Assembly: GCF_900101265.1 (NCBI RefSeq)
Contig: NZ_FMZS01000018.1
Location: 60,631-124,630 of the forward strand
DNA from: Massilia sp. PDC64
GTDB taxonomy: Bacteria; Pseudomonadota; Gammaproteobacteria; Burkholderiales; Burkholderiaceae_D
DNA: 64,000 nt
Direction of reading: 5' to 3'
The notes under the pieces were generated by a model that ran no database searches, had not been told where the DNA came from, and saw only the letters and a program-made list of their open reading frames with translations. The position numbers were made by a program, and so were the translations under genes. The first letter of the stretch is position 1; each line of letters opens with the position of its first letter. Of this stretch, positions 12,001 to 16,539 are shown piece after piece.

Positions 12001-13221
12001 TTGGGCAATAGCATTGTCGACAACATGACGCAGTCTTCAGCTAACGGAAAGATGATTTCGGCTTTGGACAATAGTGGAGTCCCTTACGTACTGGATCACG
12101 ACGGACGTGTTATCGCTGATCCGAATAGCCGAGCATCCTTTAATCTGATTCAGGGAGTGCTGGCGGGCGGCGGTACGACGGAACAAGCCACCCAAATTCA
12201 CGAGACCCTCGCACGTGGCGTTAGTCTCCTCAATGCCGCATCGGGCGATTTGCCAGAAGACGTCATTGCGGCACGCGCCGCGAACGCGATGACAAGGGAG
12301 GCTACAACTGGCAGTGGACGAGACTTGGCGCTCTTGTCATCTGACTCCCCGGAACAGCGTGCTAACACCGTGTACCAAGAGCGCGTGCTCGGAGTGCGTG
12401 CTGGCCCAGCAGGCCAAAACATCATCGGTGACACAATTGCCGGCGGAATAGCCCTTTTAAGTGATTTTGCAGACTTTTACGGGGAGCATGATGCCCTGGC
12501 GACTTTGGCTTATAAGGGCGTTAAAACTGTTCTTAGCGGCGGCCCAGTTAAAACGGTTGCGTTGGAACTGGCGAAAATAGGTGCGGAGTCGGTTGTTCGT
12601 GATGCCACAGGAGCCATTTCGACCTTTGCTGAAACGCAGGCACGGGACTATGTAACCTCAGTTGCCCAGCGTCAGAATTGGACGCTAGATATCACTCTTC
12701 ATGCGTTTAACACTACGATAGGCCCGGAGGAGATTGGCCTCGCTGCGGGTAAAGTAGTTGGCGGCGTGGTAGATTCGATTCTTGATAAAGGCGTGGACGC
12801 GTTTGCAAATCGAGGCAACGCCATTGCAAATATCGTAGAGCCCGGACAAACCGGACGATATGTAGATTTGTCACGGCAGAGCAAGAAAGACAGTTTGCAG
12901 GTAGATCATATTCCTTCACATGCGTCGAATGTTAAAGCTTATGAGAAGCAACTTGGAAGAAAGCTGACAGATGAAGAGCAGAGGTATCTGAAAGATAACG
13001 CAGGCGCCATCGTTGTGCCGGACTCAGCGCACCGGCAACTGTCGCGCACTTATGGCGGTCGTAACAATGTAAATCAGCAGATCAAAGATGCTGCCAACCC
13101 GGCAGCGGCAGTCAAACTGGATATGGAACGCTATAGCGATTACTTCCGCTCCATCGGAATGACAGATGCCCAGATTCAACAACGAATCGAGGAGCTTATC
13201 AAAATGCGTACTGGACGCTAG
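1..13221 (+). CDS. Giant YD-repeat (Rhs-like) protein with DUF4214 array, LysM and HNH-like C-terminus, 5' partial
   Basis: The frame is open at base 1, so the N-terminus lies outside the window; 4406 residues are visible. Counting from base 1: YD repeats (GYDxxGR, YDAFGxV) fill residues 1-1310. An Ig-like linker covers 1320-1420. About eight DUF4214-like modules (LYxALLGRAPDxxGxxFW) joined by Ala-rich helical linkers cover 1425-2950. A second YD block spans 3015-3690, a LysM domain 3715-3765 (SIAKSVWGD, WYLIADAN, VGQSLKIP), and a Gly/Ala-rich hydrophobic segment about 3800-4005. The last ~115 residues carry D4302-H4303-I-P, N4310 and H4344 before SRTYGGRN, which resembles an HNH-type nuclease. 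The canonical Rhs DPxG cleavage motif is not seen. GC falls clearly after about 12010, as in polymorphic toxin tips. Likely a large antibacterial toxin; nuclease activity and export route are inferred. Confidence 0.85.
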   Translation, partial: EATGRQYDAFGEVAVRQRYTTRLSSQVATALTGGLPQPDLIAALGTAVQNTRYGYDNDGRLNYTVDALGNAESRAYDAFGRVTSIRQHALTTAGQPVDSSSDSVVTLGYDKRGNVINRADAGSAVTTTYNAHGEAITVNRAGNYVGPAGTGGVAAILQAATERTFYDADGRVTGKIDATGTVTVFKYDANDNLVERTTFATAATPAAAAAATASTIGTLVPANNALDARERYFYDAAGRLTTTLTASGANAWTVQTRRYNDTDDVVERRSYATAMVVADGTAPTAASTATWIASNANAADAAQRMVYDGAGRLIATATRQLDNQWAVVAQKYDTNGRVSQRTAFGKPLTAVAPTDADILAMAPGTADAMTAYRYDQAGRVLATAVAQSMDVDAAGVFTVRWAVTTNDYNALGLLTSTTRYATALATTGRQFNFSTPMQPGGLDRVDRYYYDAAGRLVGTLDPLRAYVGITYDAKGNVIQRIAYATTSPDGKVPLSSPLDRVTQYVYNLNNQVAYEIDPALAVTAREYDAFGNVTKETRYAQPLKSALPANSTVATVATLVVASGSDRTTRFYYDAAGRRRFTVDPAGYLTETQYDAIGRAQVDRAFQTAVPATATLADLAAAAAAQANGGLKPRTTSRTYDAQGNVLTTSDALGHVETNTYDALGNRKTLSKRPDAASAATVTWTYSYDAAGRLVSEVTPPIDIYAAPAAEPVDGWTSVAPTKGTLTTSYVYDTLGNLTQRAEGVTGAAASRVTRYGYDLVGRQTRTTLPDTTVYDPDNDKAPRSARSEKTATGLTVEVTYNVFGDAMVNKDVGGNLSYKFYDNCGRLIRDVDASMRATTYAHNAFGDVVQVTRHTAPLATADGPLTASPDDRYIRTQYDVRGKAIVIWEPLAAINDDWMLAGVTQRIAARTTSNVYDAFGDLIRTNVYATDANDKQLNAAASTFFAYDQRGNEVARIERETYKDDVQAGYLTTSTYDYAGRLLVRTEYATSTPSWTPATAKVTASAADRTTTYTYDNLGNKLSERHTGLLSDATTTYSYDDLGRQRSTTDATGVKTVTYYDVLGRTTGTAMIEKTANAAQAMPMSEFRLGAFGDVVFRIDYATSVPDGLAETTRPVLPYDRTRDRVTVNQYDTLGRLKTSIDAERHATYFSYDVFGRVAKQWRIVNENTPYAQTAFELNRYDNLGRLTDIVRPGNYNILTGSAAPDTTEHRGYNAFGEVTTTTVSSGTQVLRSEETRYDNAGRAWLTNAGDGIYRATLYDVRGNATATFTSAAEGAASLKNLNSAVEVLGRADVRRVDTRYDLLGHVVDVSQSYAPHQFFLHREPDYTWIRVAYDPAKPEQDGLLVLGDRNDVGSTFTVNYRIKGTLPWQTSAARVQWVDGYPVFNTGALPQGTYELSITVKPASGDAFRLDGGELTIVAQPSEKKIGQLIELYLAMKQTVPDANGLDYWLGRLNEGSTLAQIATEMVANADVTKVIGGTTTTQILTKVLVMLGYTVNTAAFTDALNTWSARYDEVSFGTTEHGQVLIDLVAERASFLSNQVKVAQAYLTGGGSDPDKAEQLRKQAQTAPDAALADAKAAAADEMRSMKLARLYIALLGRAPDPAGFAAFESGLRGTQTLTTTAQNIINSTEFRTILPAAGLTAVQYNEQFVNRAYMALVGRVPSTAELNDAQAAFAGGTTFADWTVKLIDRIGSYTGTDAGANADRRTAFAKTALALAFARMDMGAVDTQTQVQIARTLLDGNGANASVAMAAEQVKLKLKAQMLAKDTYAAAANLVTKDHPLEALQLRLAQLYVAVLGRAPDRQGYDFWIDSLASGRDTLATVVNNMVANAGGTDADFIRTIYQRAFGSAIGADALTQWVGVVARSDRATAVVALIDDVTSSADPALKTARDLFNNRTAAGMTYALYMDGNDLPMAATMLAQVTATDTSAAIATAYKASDALAAAAAAETAKAAQNASKLLADAATAALTLASRIRSEADAEALAATNPMARYVLTAARLYVGLLNRGTAANPLVLNDLVNMAGSLMSKTDVQMAQDMLAGAVGTIYPAAQSNDAFVTQIYNQILHRAPDAAGLAFWSKSLASGQSRAAVAVSILNTFLNGNLANTDPLKDDNLAGLQIFDTQVANALTAISQQATAAYNAASAALNAAVKAQAAAKAYTDAVAAQSAAVNAAAGTNALVTLTLARLYVGVLNRPASGIDLDYTGMTFWTSALIKNLDTPASIAQQFIGSPEGTKVFKDAATPEQFVAQIYQQVLGRAPDAGAAGWVTNLKNGARTRGQTAWDIIDSLVNHTAQLESEYNTRASFDQRVADAARAYSTAAATTSGIAAAAADVNAALAALNSANSALNDRLNELNAAGIAKTNADQAVAAAQAGQNFYNSPYRDSLQELLVAFGRGTSYSTVEALLADLGAGRTTLQRLAGQNLSLADKSAFYTSLYNTLLWRAPDAAGLAWWVQNTSTTDAGTAAYNFFLSALGELKGGQTSYRMRNNFPTELSAVIGPNNQRAKSLADGYSAAASTAQAAADTVRQAQTAYDTAAATQRQANSTYLDKVAINDVAKNTQTALANLLAIQAKAVVAGRTGATSIAAMDASNLAARNYDAAAVNWSLERIIQESTTDAQSDAAVAQDSNLSAALGQLAGANLQLLLSEQKIESSDKPTQNLIHVVQLYTTLFGPTRLPTLLELNSAMIQLRDGESLAAIADTLIGNDATLGAKTNSAFIDALYQNTSGRASDAPGLAFWTKALAGPPAMTRGALAAGFIDSLVIGTLNNDTAVFHGRVSTALASVSQSAAAAAQTPSTAAFVNAMALAMRDIRTRTDAAAQAALTPEARYAIEITQLYVTLLGRTPEPTALLSGIDQRRQGTPLDTIASSILASREIQGRLPSTSDNATFVKLLFAQSVGRAPTTDELSSLTAKLANGTSTRARLVIDFIAGTYAYTGADPAVLTGRELLMGKVETALDDGAAGLQAYLQTVSSTTFNTALGDALSKATSRYVDGYRTVLDSKTTGALTLHTTPNRMTVDRWGNTLTVADARNPNWKTTYSYNANNQVLDTVLPDVGAGVLTVMNRYDNMGRLLKTADVDATGTVSHTTGYTYDDKGALVGETHADGGSIRYTTDAFGQRLTSTQYLSGSQSVTYSYAYDRLGNLVSRTSAPVTVYDWAGTGTATAATGVANRSIVDAYSYDELGRRTVARNYSVDAADARYGVVDTATQVYDVGGNIIKSTDANGLTTYRAYDAFGNKIAEREASTAALGSGTALRQSWTYDGYGRVLTHVDLGGNTTINTYNGAGQLATTERRANGATTWARKTNYAYEGGTGYLVEVRDNDALTPALNQLVRYSYDRAGNRITEQTWLLDAKNLLQRALQDNVLGYNARSQLTDITSSVPGADYRIHYTYDNFGNRKKVETGFTNDIGDKKAIEVNYEYDAMDRMTKVYGTVNTTYGNPVYTPTYLPREKQGMTYGDVPVDVIGTWTYFDNKAIEAHTITYDWAGNRATDNGEKYDYDALGRLASISTSAGQTGYRYYDSANRVIESRDGAEVQLNDYDAGGRLVVQRTQGQSDRVQHSLVKYAYHGELGYLASYTAQGASGAKLQTTINTVDVLRDTRLTSLTTVRNDGETAYKTSEMQYNLAGAMTVVTARNYKDGVGTVDNANSRSMISDYAGHVLEKTQNGLRTHTLMADDEMIGYSSAAYESFSSVHEGLSAASNADVGTYVVQAATETLMSIAKSVWGDERLWYLIADANGLTMANGTLTVGQSLKIPAKAGATYNGADTFKPYDAGAIVGKTTPEMALPVPQQSRGGCGGLGQLVMVVVAVVATVYTGYAISGAMQSAFGAFGTTATAAVAGASGSVASQAAGIAIGAQDGFNWKAVATSAIGGAVTAGVGALADASSLSSAFAGEGWQAAAARAALSNTVSQGIGIVTGLQSGFNWRNVAASAAGAGVGTLAAQYLQGDNDLAKLFKGNDLGRATAVSFAAGATTAIARGGKIEIARIATDAFGNALGNSIVDNMTQSSANGKMISALDNSGVPYVLDHDGRVIADPNSRASFNLIQGVLAGGGTTEQATQIHETLARGVSLLNAASGDLPEDVIAARAANAMTREATTGSGRDLALLSSDSPEQRANTVYQERVLGVRAGPAGQNIIGDTIAGGIALLSDFADFYGEHDALATLAYKGVKTVLSGGPVKTVALELAKIGAESVVRDATGAISTFAETQARDYVTSVAQRQNWTLDITLHAFNTTIGPEEIGLAAGKVVGGVVDSILDKGVDAFANRGNAIANIVEPGQTGRYVDLSRQSKKDSLQVDHIPSHASNVKAYEKQLGRKLTDEEQRYLKDNAGAIVVPDSAHRQLSRTYGGRNNVNQQIKDAANPAAAVKLDMERYSDYFRSIGMTDAQIQQRIEELIKMRTGR
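11401..11451 (+). repeat. 51-bp exact direct repeat, copy 1
   Basis: Identical to 53221-53271 over 51 bases. It encodes the CGGLGQLVMVVVAVVAT segment that opens the hydrophobic region of the first giant protein. The two copies lie in the same orientation 41,820 bp apart. Confidence 0.9.
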
Positions 13222-13230
13222 GAGATTTAA

Positions 13231-13665
13231 ATGAAAATTACTGAATTGTTGGGATTAACCGTAGAGGAATTGCGTGAAAAATATGGCTTCAATGGATTTA
13301 TTGCACCCGAGGATCCTATTGAAGGAGATAATATTTATTTCAAGGTACCGGAGCGGGGGCTCGCTTTTGTGTTGGACGTAAACGGAAAAGTATCTTGCAT
13401 CCAAGCTTTCGGTCGCGGCAAAAGCAGTGGCTATAATGAATTTCCGGGGGAAGTGGTTGAGGGAATTAGTGTACATAGCTCGCGCGACGCTGTGCGCTCA
13501 GTGCTTGGACTGCCGCGAGATACAGAAAATGGAGGGAAGGGCAAAGGGTTGTTTGGATTAGATTTGAATCCGTGGGATGCGTTTTATCTTGGGCGGTATC
13601 GCGTGCATTTCGAATATTCGCCTGATGGCGGCCGAATTCTTTTGGTGTCTGTAGAAAATGTATAG
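13231..13665 (+). CDS. Putative immunity protein for the upstream giant toxin
   Basis: A 144-residue acidic, soluble protein starting 9 nt after the toxin stop; the stop codon overlaps a GGAG ribosome binding site. It is homologous to the 149-residue protein at 55130, which follows the second giant gene: both end with W-D-x-F, then (V/I)HFEYS, then RILLxSV, and both share an LGxP segment near residue 90. Position directly after an HNH-like toxin tip, small size, low GC and paralogy at the same place in the second locus all suggest a cognate immunity protein. I do not recognise a named immunity family. No signal peptide or membrane segment is visible, which fits neutralisation of a cytoplasmic nuclease. 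Confidence 0.7.
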   Translation: MKITELLGLTVEELREKYGFNGFIAPEDPIEGDNIYFKVPERGLAFVLDVNGKVSCIQAFGRGKSSGYNEFPGEVVEGISVHSSRDAVRSVLGLPRDTENGGKGKGLFGLDLNPWDAFYLGRYRVHFEYSPDGGRILLVSVENV

Positions 13666-13678
13666 TTAGTTGTTCTTT

Positions 13679-13900
13679 TTAAAGCCCGACGATTTCGGTC
13701 ACAAGCCGCTCGTCCTCATTGAACACGCCCAGGCGCTGGTCCTTCAAACTGGCGCGGTAGGCGAGTTCGCAAAAAGGACGATAGCTTTGCGCAAAATCTC
13801 GGCTTTCGTCGCAGTTAGCCGCCGCCAGTTGCTCCAATTTCGCGTTGAGCGCTGGGGACATGGTCGGGGTCAGGTGGATCGGTTCGTCGTCGGAGGCCAT
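13679..13900 (-). CDS. Hypothetical 73-aa protein, possibly a relict
   Basis: A short minus-strand frame that ends a few bases beyond the immunity gene. The product is polar and helical in character and ends in DERLVTEIVGL. The same ending, DERLVMDVFGL, is encoded on the same strand near 14795-14850, with 13 identical bases, so this is probably a real but decayed coding family near the toxin locus. It could be an orphan immunity or antitoxin-like gene. No family was recognised and the start codon is uncertain. Confidence 0.35.
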   Translation of the reverse strand: MASDDEPIHLTPTMSPALNAKLEQLAAANCDESRDFAQSYRPFCELAYRASLKDQRLGVFNEDERLVTEIVGL

Positions 13901-14353
13901 GGCAAAGCCCTCTCGTCGATCCGTGGATTATGCGTAATTCTACGCCTGCGCTCGTGGCCGTTACACGAGGTGTTCCGGCATTTTGCGAGACACTCGTATC
14001 CGAAGTCAGGTACACACATTACGCACGTAACGTGTAGGCGGTTTTTCAGGCGTAAGTGGCTGAATTCAAAGCTGATTCGCTGTTTACAGTTCTTCCTTCG
14101 CCGGGATTGAAAAAGACCCGCTTTGGAAAAATTGTTGTGAAATCATGTCGTTGGTGATTGCAAATGAAAACAGGGGATGGCGAGGTTGGCACCCCATTGG
14201 CGGCACTGCCAAATAACCGACATACGGCCCGTTTACAACTTGCCATCCACGATTCCCGCTGACGCATGACGTTCCGTTCAATCAGCTAATGAATAATCCG
14301 AATGTGCATCGCGTCGTCAAGTATTACAAGTAACGAGGTATGATTCGCGGAAT
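13901..14353. other. Gene-poor stretch with a palindromic site
   Basis: No convincing gene was found in these 453 bases. The stretch has lower GC than its surroundings and holds the inverted repeat at 14014-14035 and a small GCGTA-ATTC-TACGC repeat at 13932-13945. Short frames here have no conserved look. Confidence 0.5.
14014..14035. promoter_or_regulatory. 22-bp palindrome, operator-like
   Basis: Arms ACACATTACG and CGTAACGTGT pair at nine of ten positions across a 2-bp spacer. The spacer is too short for an RNA hairpin, so a dimeric DNA-binding protein is the more natural reading. It lies 114 bp upstream of the minus-strand relict frame. No binding protein can be named. Confidence 0.4.
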
Positions 14354-14776
14354 TTGCGCAGAAGTGTCGTGGAGCTGATGGGAGTGGTAATGATGAGCGC
14401 AATTGTGGGGTGTGCAGTAGCTGGCCCGAATGATAGAGTACGATACGCCTTAGAAATTGAAGTAGACAAGAGCCTGGGTAAGACAACAAATATACGATAT
14501 ATCTACGGCGATGAACTTGTTGATCAGGTAAGACCTATAGCGATAGCGATTGCGCCATTCACGAGCTACATCGCCACGATGCACATCCCCGAAGAATTCC
14601 AAATTAGCTGGGAGACCATAGACGATGCAAAGCATGAAGCTGAAGTGCCTGTCCGCAGCCGTCTACTTAGCTCGATAGAGCACAAGAGCATCGTTTTCGT
14701 CATCATGCCGGATCACGTTGAAGGCTACGTAGGCGTTTCGACACCCTACGGCCAGAAACGGGAGCGCTTTTACTAG
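14354..14776 (+). CDS. Hypothetical small lipoprotein-like protein
   Basis: A 140-residue product if started at the TTG at 14354. ATG codons at 14378 or 14390 give a short hydrophobic leader ending in AIVGC, a plausible lipobox, followed by a soluble domain of about 110 residues with mixed beta character. A separate ATG at 14340 with an upstream ACGAGG box is out of frame and stops after 12 codons, so the true 5' end may have been altered by a frameshift. GC and codon use are lower than in neighbouring genes, consistent with transfer. No family was recognised. Confidence 0.45.
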   Translation: MRRSVVELMGVVMMSAIVGCAVAGPNDRVRYALEIEVDKSLGKTTNIRYIYGDELVDQVRPIAIAIAPFTSYIATMHIPEEFQISWETIDDAKHEAEVPVRSRLLSSIEHKSIVFVIMPDHVEGYVGVSTPYGQKRERFY

Positions 14777-14794
14777 CCTTTAGCACTCTCCTAT

Positions 14795-14850
14795 AGCCCA
14801 AATACATCCATCACAAGCCGCTCATCCCAATCGAACAACACGTCAGGCGG
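14795..14850 (-). pseudogene. Relict 3' end matching the 13679 frame
   Basis: Read on the minus strand these bases encode LFDWDERLVMDVFGL and a stop, closely resembling the C-terminus of the 13679-13900 frame. TCACAAGCCGCTC is identical in both (13699-13711 and 14811-14823). Upstream of the match the frame runs antisense to the next lipoprotein gene and loses any protein-like character, so only the 3' tip of a former gene seems to remain. Confidence 0.35.
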
Positions 14851-14960
14851 CGAGAATCTAACTGATACCGAACGACGAAACGCCAATGCGTGACACTTCG
14901 CTAGAATTAATGCAAAAATTGTAAGTACAATAGCGGGTTTGCCAACCTGGAACCTACCGA

Positions 14961-16172
14961 ATGCGCCACCACCTCCTCCGATTTTCGACCATGATTTGTA
15001 TGTTGTTCCTTGCCGCGTGTGGCGGGGGAGGCGGCGGAGGAGGCGGACATGACGGTTCTGCCACCAATGGCAGCGCCAGTACGGGCAGCGGCGACGGCAG
15101 CTGGCTGACGTTCTCACCCTTGCCTCTTCGTGTAACCACCTATGTCAACGAACGCATTGGGTTTTCCGTGCAGGCAAAGGCGACGAAGGCGTTCCAGGAC
15201 AACGCTCGTGTGCTGATCCTCGATACGACGGGCGTCATTACGCCCGTAGCTCGCTACAGCTCGCTCGACCCCTATACCTACGAAGTTGCCCTGACCACGA
15301 TGCCAATGCAACCGGGCACGCACAACACGACGCTCGAAGTGCGCGTCTGCCAGGACGATCCCCGCGTCTGCGCGCAACCGTTCCCCGGTTCGCCCTGGCA
15401 TTTGCCGTTAACGGTCGAGGTCAAGGATGCGGTGGCGGCAGCTGCGCGCATCTCCACCACAACGGATTTCCGCGCCAGCCTTACCGAGGATGAAACCGCA
15501 GCAACGTCCGGCAGGTTCTTCAAGGTTGCGCTGCGGACAAGCGCCGATGTTCCGCTCCTGCTGTACACACGCGTCACCGATTCCAACCGCGTGTTCCTGT
15601 ATGGCGCGATCACGGGGCAGATTTCTCCCAACGAGACGAACACGATCGCGCTCAACCCACGGACTCCCCTGAATCCGGGCACCTACGAAACAACCATCCA
15701 GGTGGACCTCTGCCTCAATGAGCAGAACCCATGCACGGATCCGTTTCCCGGATCGCCGCTGCGGTTCCCCGTCAAGTTCGACGTGACGTCTTCCGGCAAC
15801 TCGGCCGCCCGGCTGCTCGTCTCGCCGTCGAACGCCAACGTCGAAGCGTTCACGGATGAATTGACGCCGTTACGGATCAGCGTCTGGGGTCGCCCAGGCC
15901 TGACCGGCAGACTCTACGCGTCGGTCACCGATCCCGCAGGATATTTCACGGACGAATTCGTCGACGGCATCGAGGAGAATGGCGTACGGTCAATGACGAC
16001 CAAGACATCGTTGAATCTGCAGGCGCTCGGGCCGGGCAGCTACGATACTGTCCTGCGGGTGGATGTCTGCCGCTACACTATTTCGATTGGTGAGCCTTGT
16101 ACCGCCCCGCAGCCTGGTTCGCCGTGGATGATCCCGGTCCACGTGACCGTCAAGGCACGCCCGCCAGGCTGA
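14961..16172 (+). CDS. Lipoprotein with three repeats of about 120 residues
   Basis: A 403-residue protein with an N-terminal signal ending in the lipobox LAAC (Cys20), followed by nine glycines and a Ser/Gly/Thr spacer, so it is predicted to be lipid-anchored. The rest is three beta-rich repeats of about 120 residues. Each closes with a Cys-containing signature: VCQDDPRVCAQPFPGSPW near 129, LCLNEQNPCTDPFPGSP near 249 and a PQPGSPW variant near 368. The paired cysteines in each repeat probably form disulfides. The fold is likely Ig-like and surface or periplasmic. The N-terminal part of each repeat is more divergent. It stands alone between the first toxin locus and the flagellar operon. Function unknown. 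Confidence 0.7.
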   Translation: MRHHLLRFSTMICMLFLAACGGGGGGGGGHDGSATNGSASTGSGDGSWLTFSPLPLRVTTYVNERIGFSVQAKATKAFQDNARVLILDTTGVITPVARYSSLDPYTYEVALTTMPMQPGTHNTTLEVRVCQDDPRVCAQPFPGSPWHLPLTVEVKDAVAAAARISTTTDFRASLTEDETAATSGRFFKVALRTSADVPLLLYTRVTDSNRVFLYGAITGQISPNETNTIALNPRTPLNPGTYETTIQVDLCLNEQNPCTDPFPGSPLRFPVKFDVTSSGNSAARLLVSPSNANVEAFTDELTPLRISVWGRPGLTGRLYASVTDPAGYFTDEFVDGIEENGVRSMTTKTSLNLQALGPGSYDTVLRVDVCRYTISIGEPCTAPQPGSPWMIPVHVTVKARPPG

Positions 16173-16539
16173 TGCAGAAGTCAGGAACGCCCTGTTCGAC
16201 GGGATGGTGCCAGTTCATCTTGGCCGAACACGGCGCCAGACACCCTGAACATGGCGTCATAGGCCATCACCTGCACGCCTGCTTCTGGGTGGCTCTCGCA
16301 ACAAATACCACCGAGCAGGTTGGCAGAGAGGTGGTATGCGAAACAAGATAACGTTGTTAACACGGCGTCGAACATCGCAATACGACTGGCACTAGAACGC
16401 GAAATACCTACGAGTGAGCGTGCAATTGAGCGGATTGACGGACTGTACCGCCGCATGCTTGGGCAGGAAACAGTCACTTGCTTTGGCGGCAACTTACCCT
16501 TGCACTGAGCCGTTCAATCCGACCCAACTGGCTCCTCCA
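16173..16539. other. Intergenic stretch between lipoprotein and flhA ends
   Basis: Convergent intergenic region with no convincing gene. Just past the flhA stop, minus-strand bases 16534-16507 can fold as GAGCC(A)GTT paired with AACGGCTC, a stem of eight pairs with one bulge. It is not followed by a T-run, so it is at most a weak 3' end structure for the flagellar operon. Confidence 0.45.
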
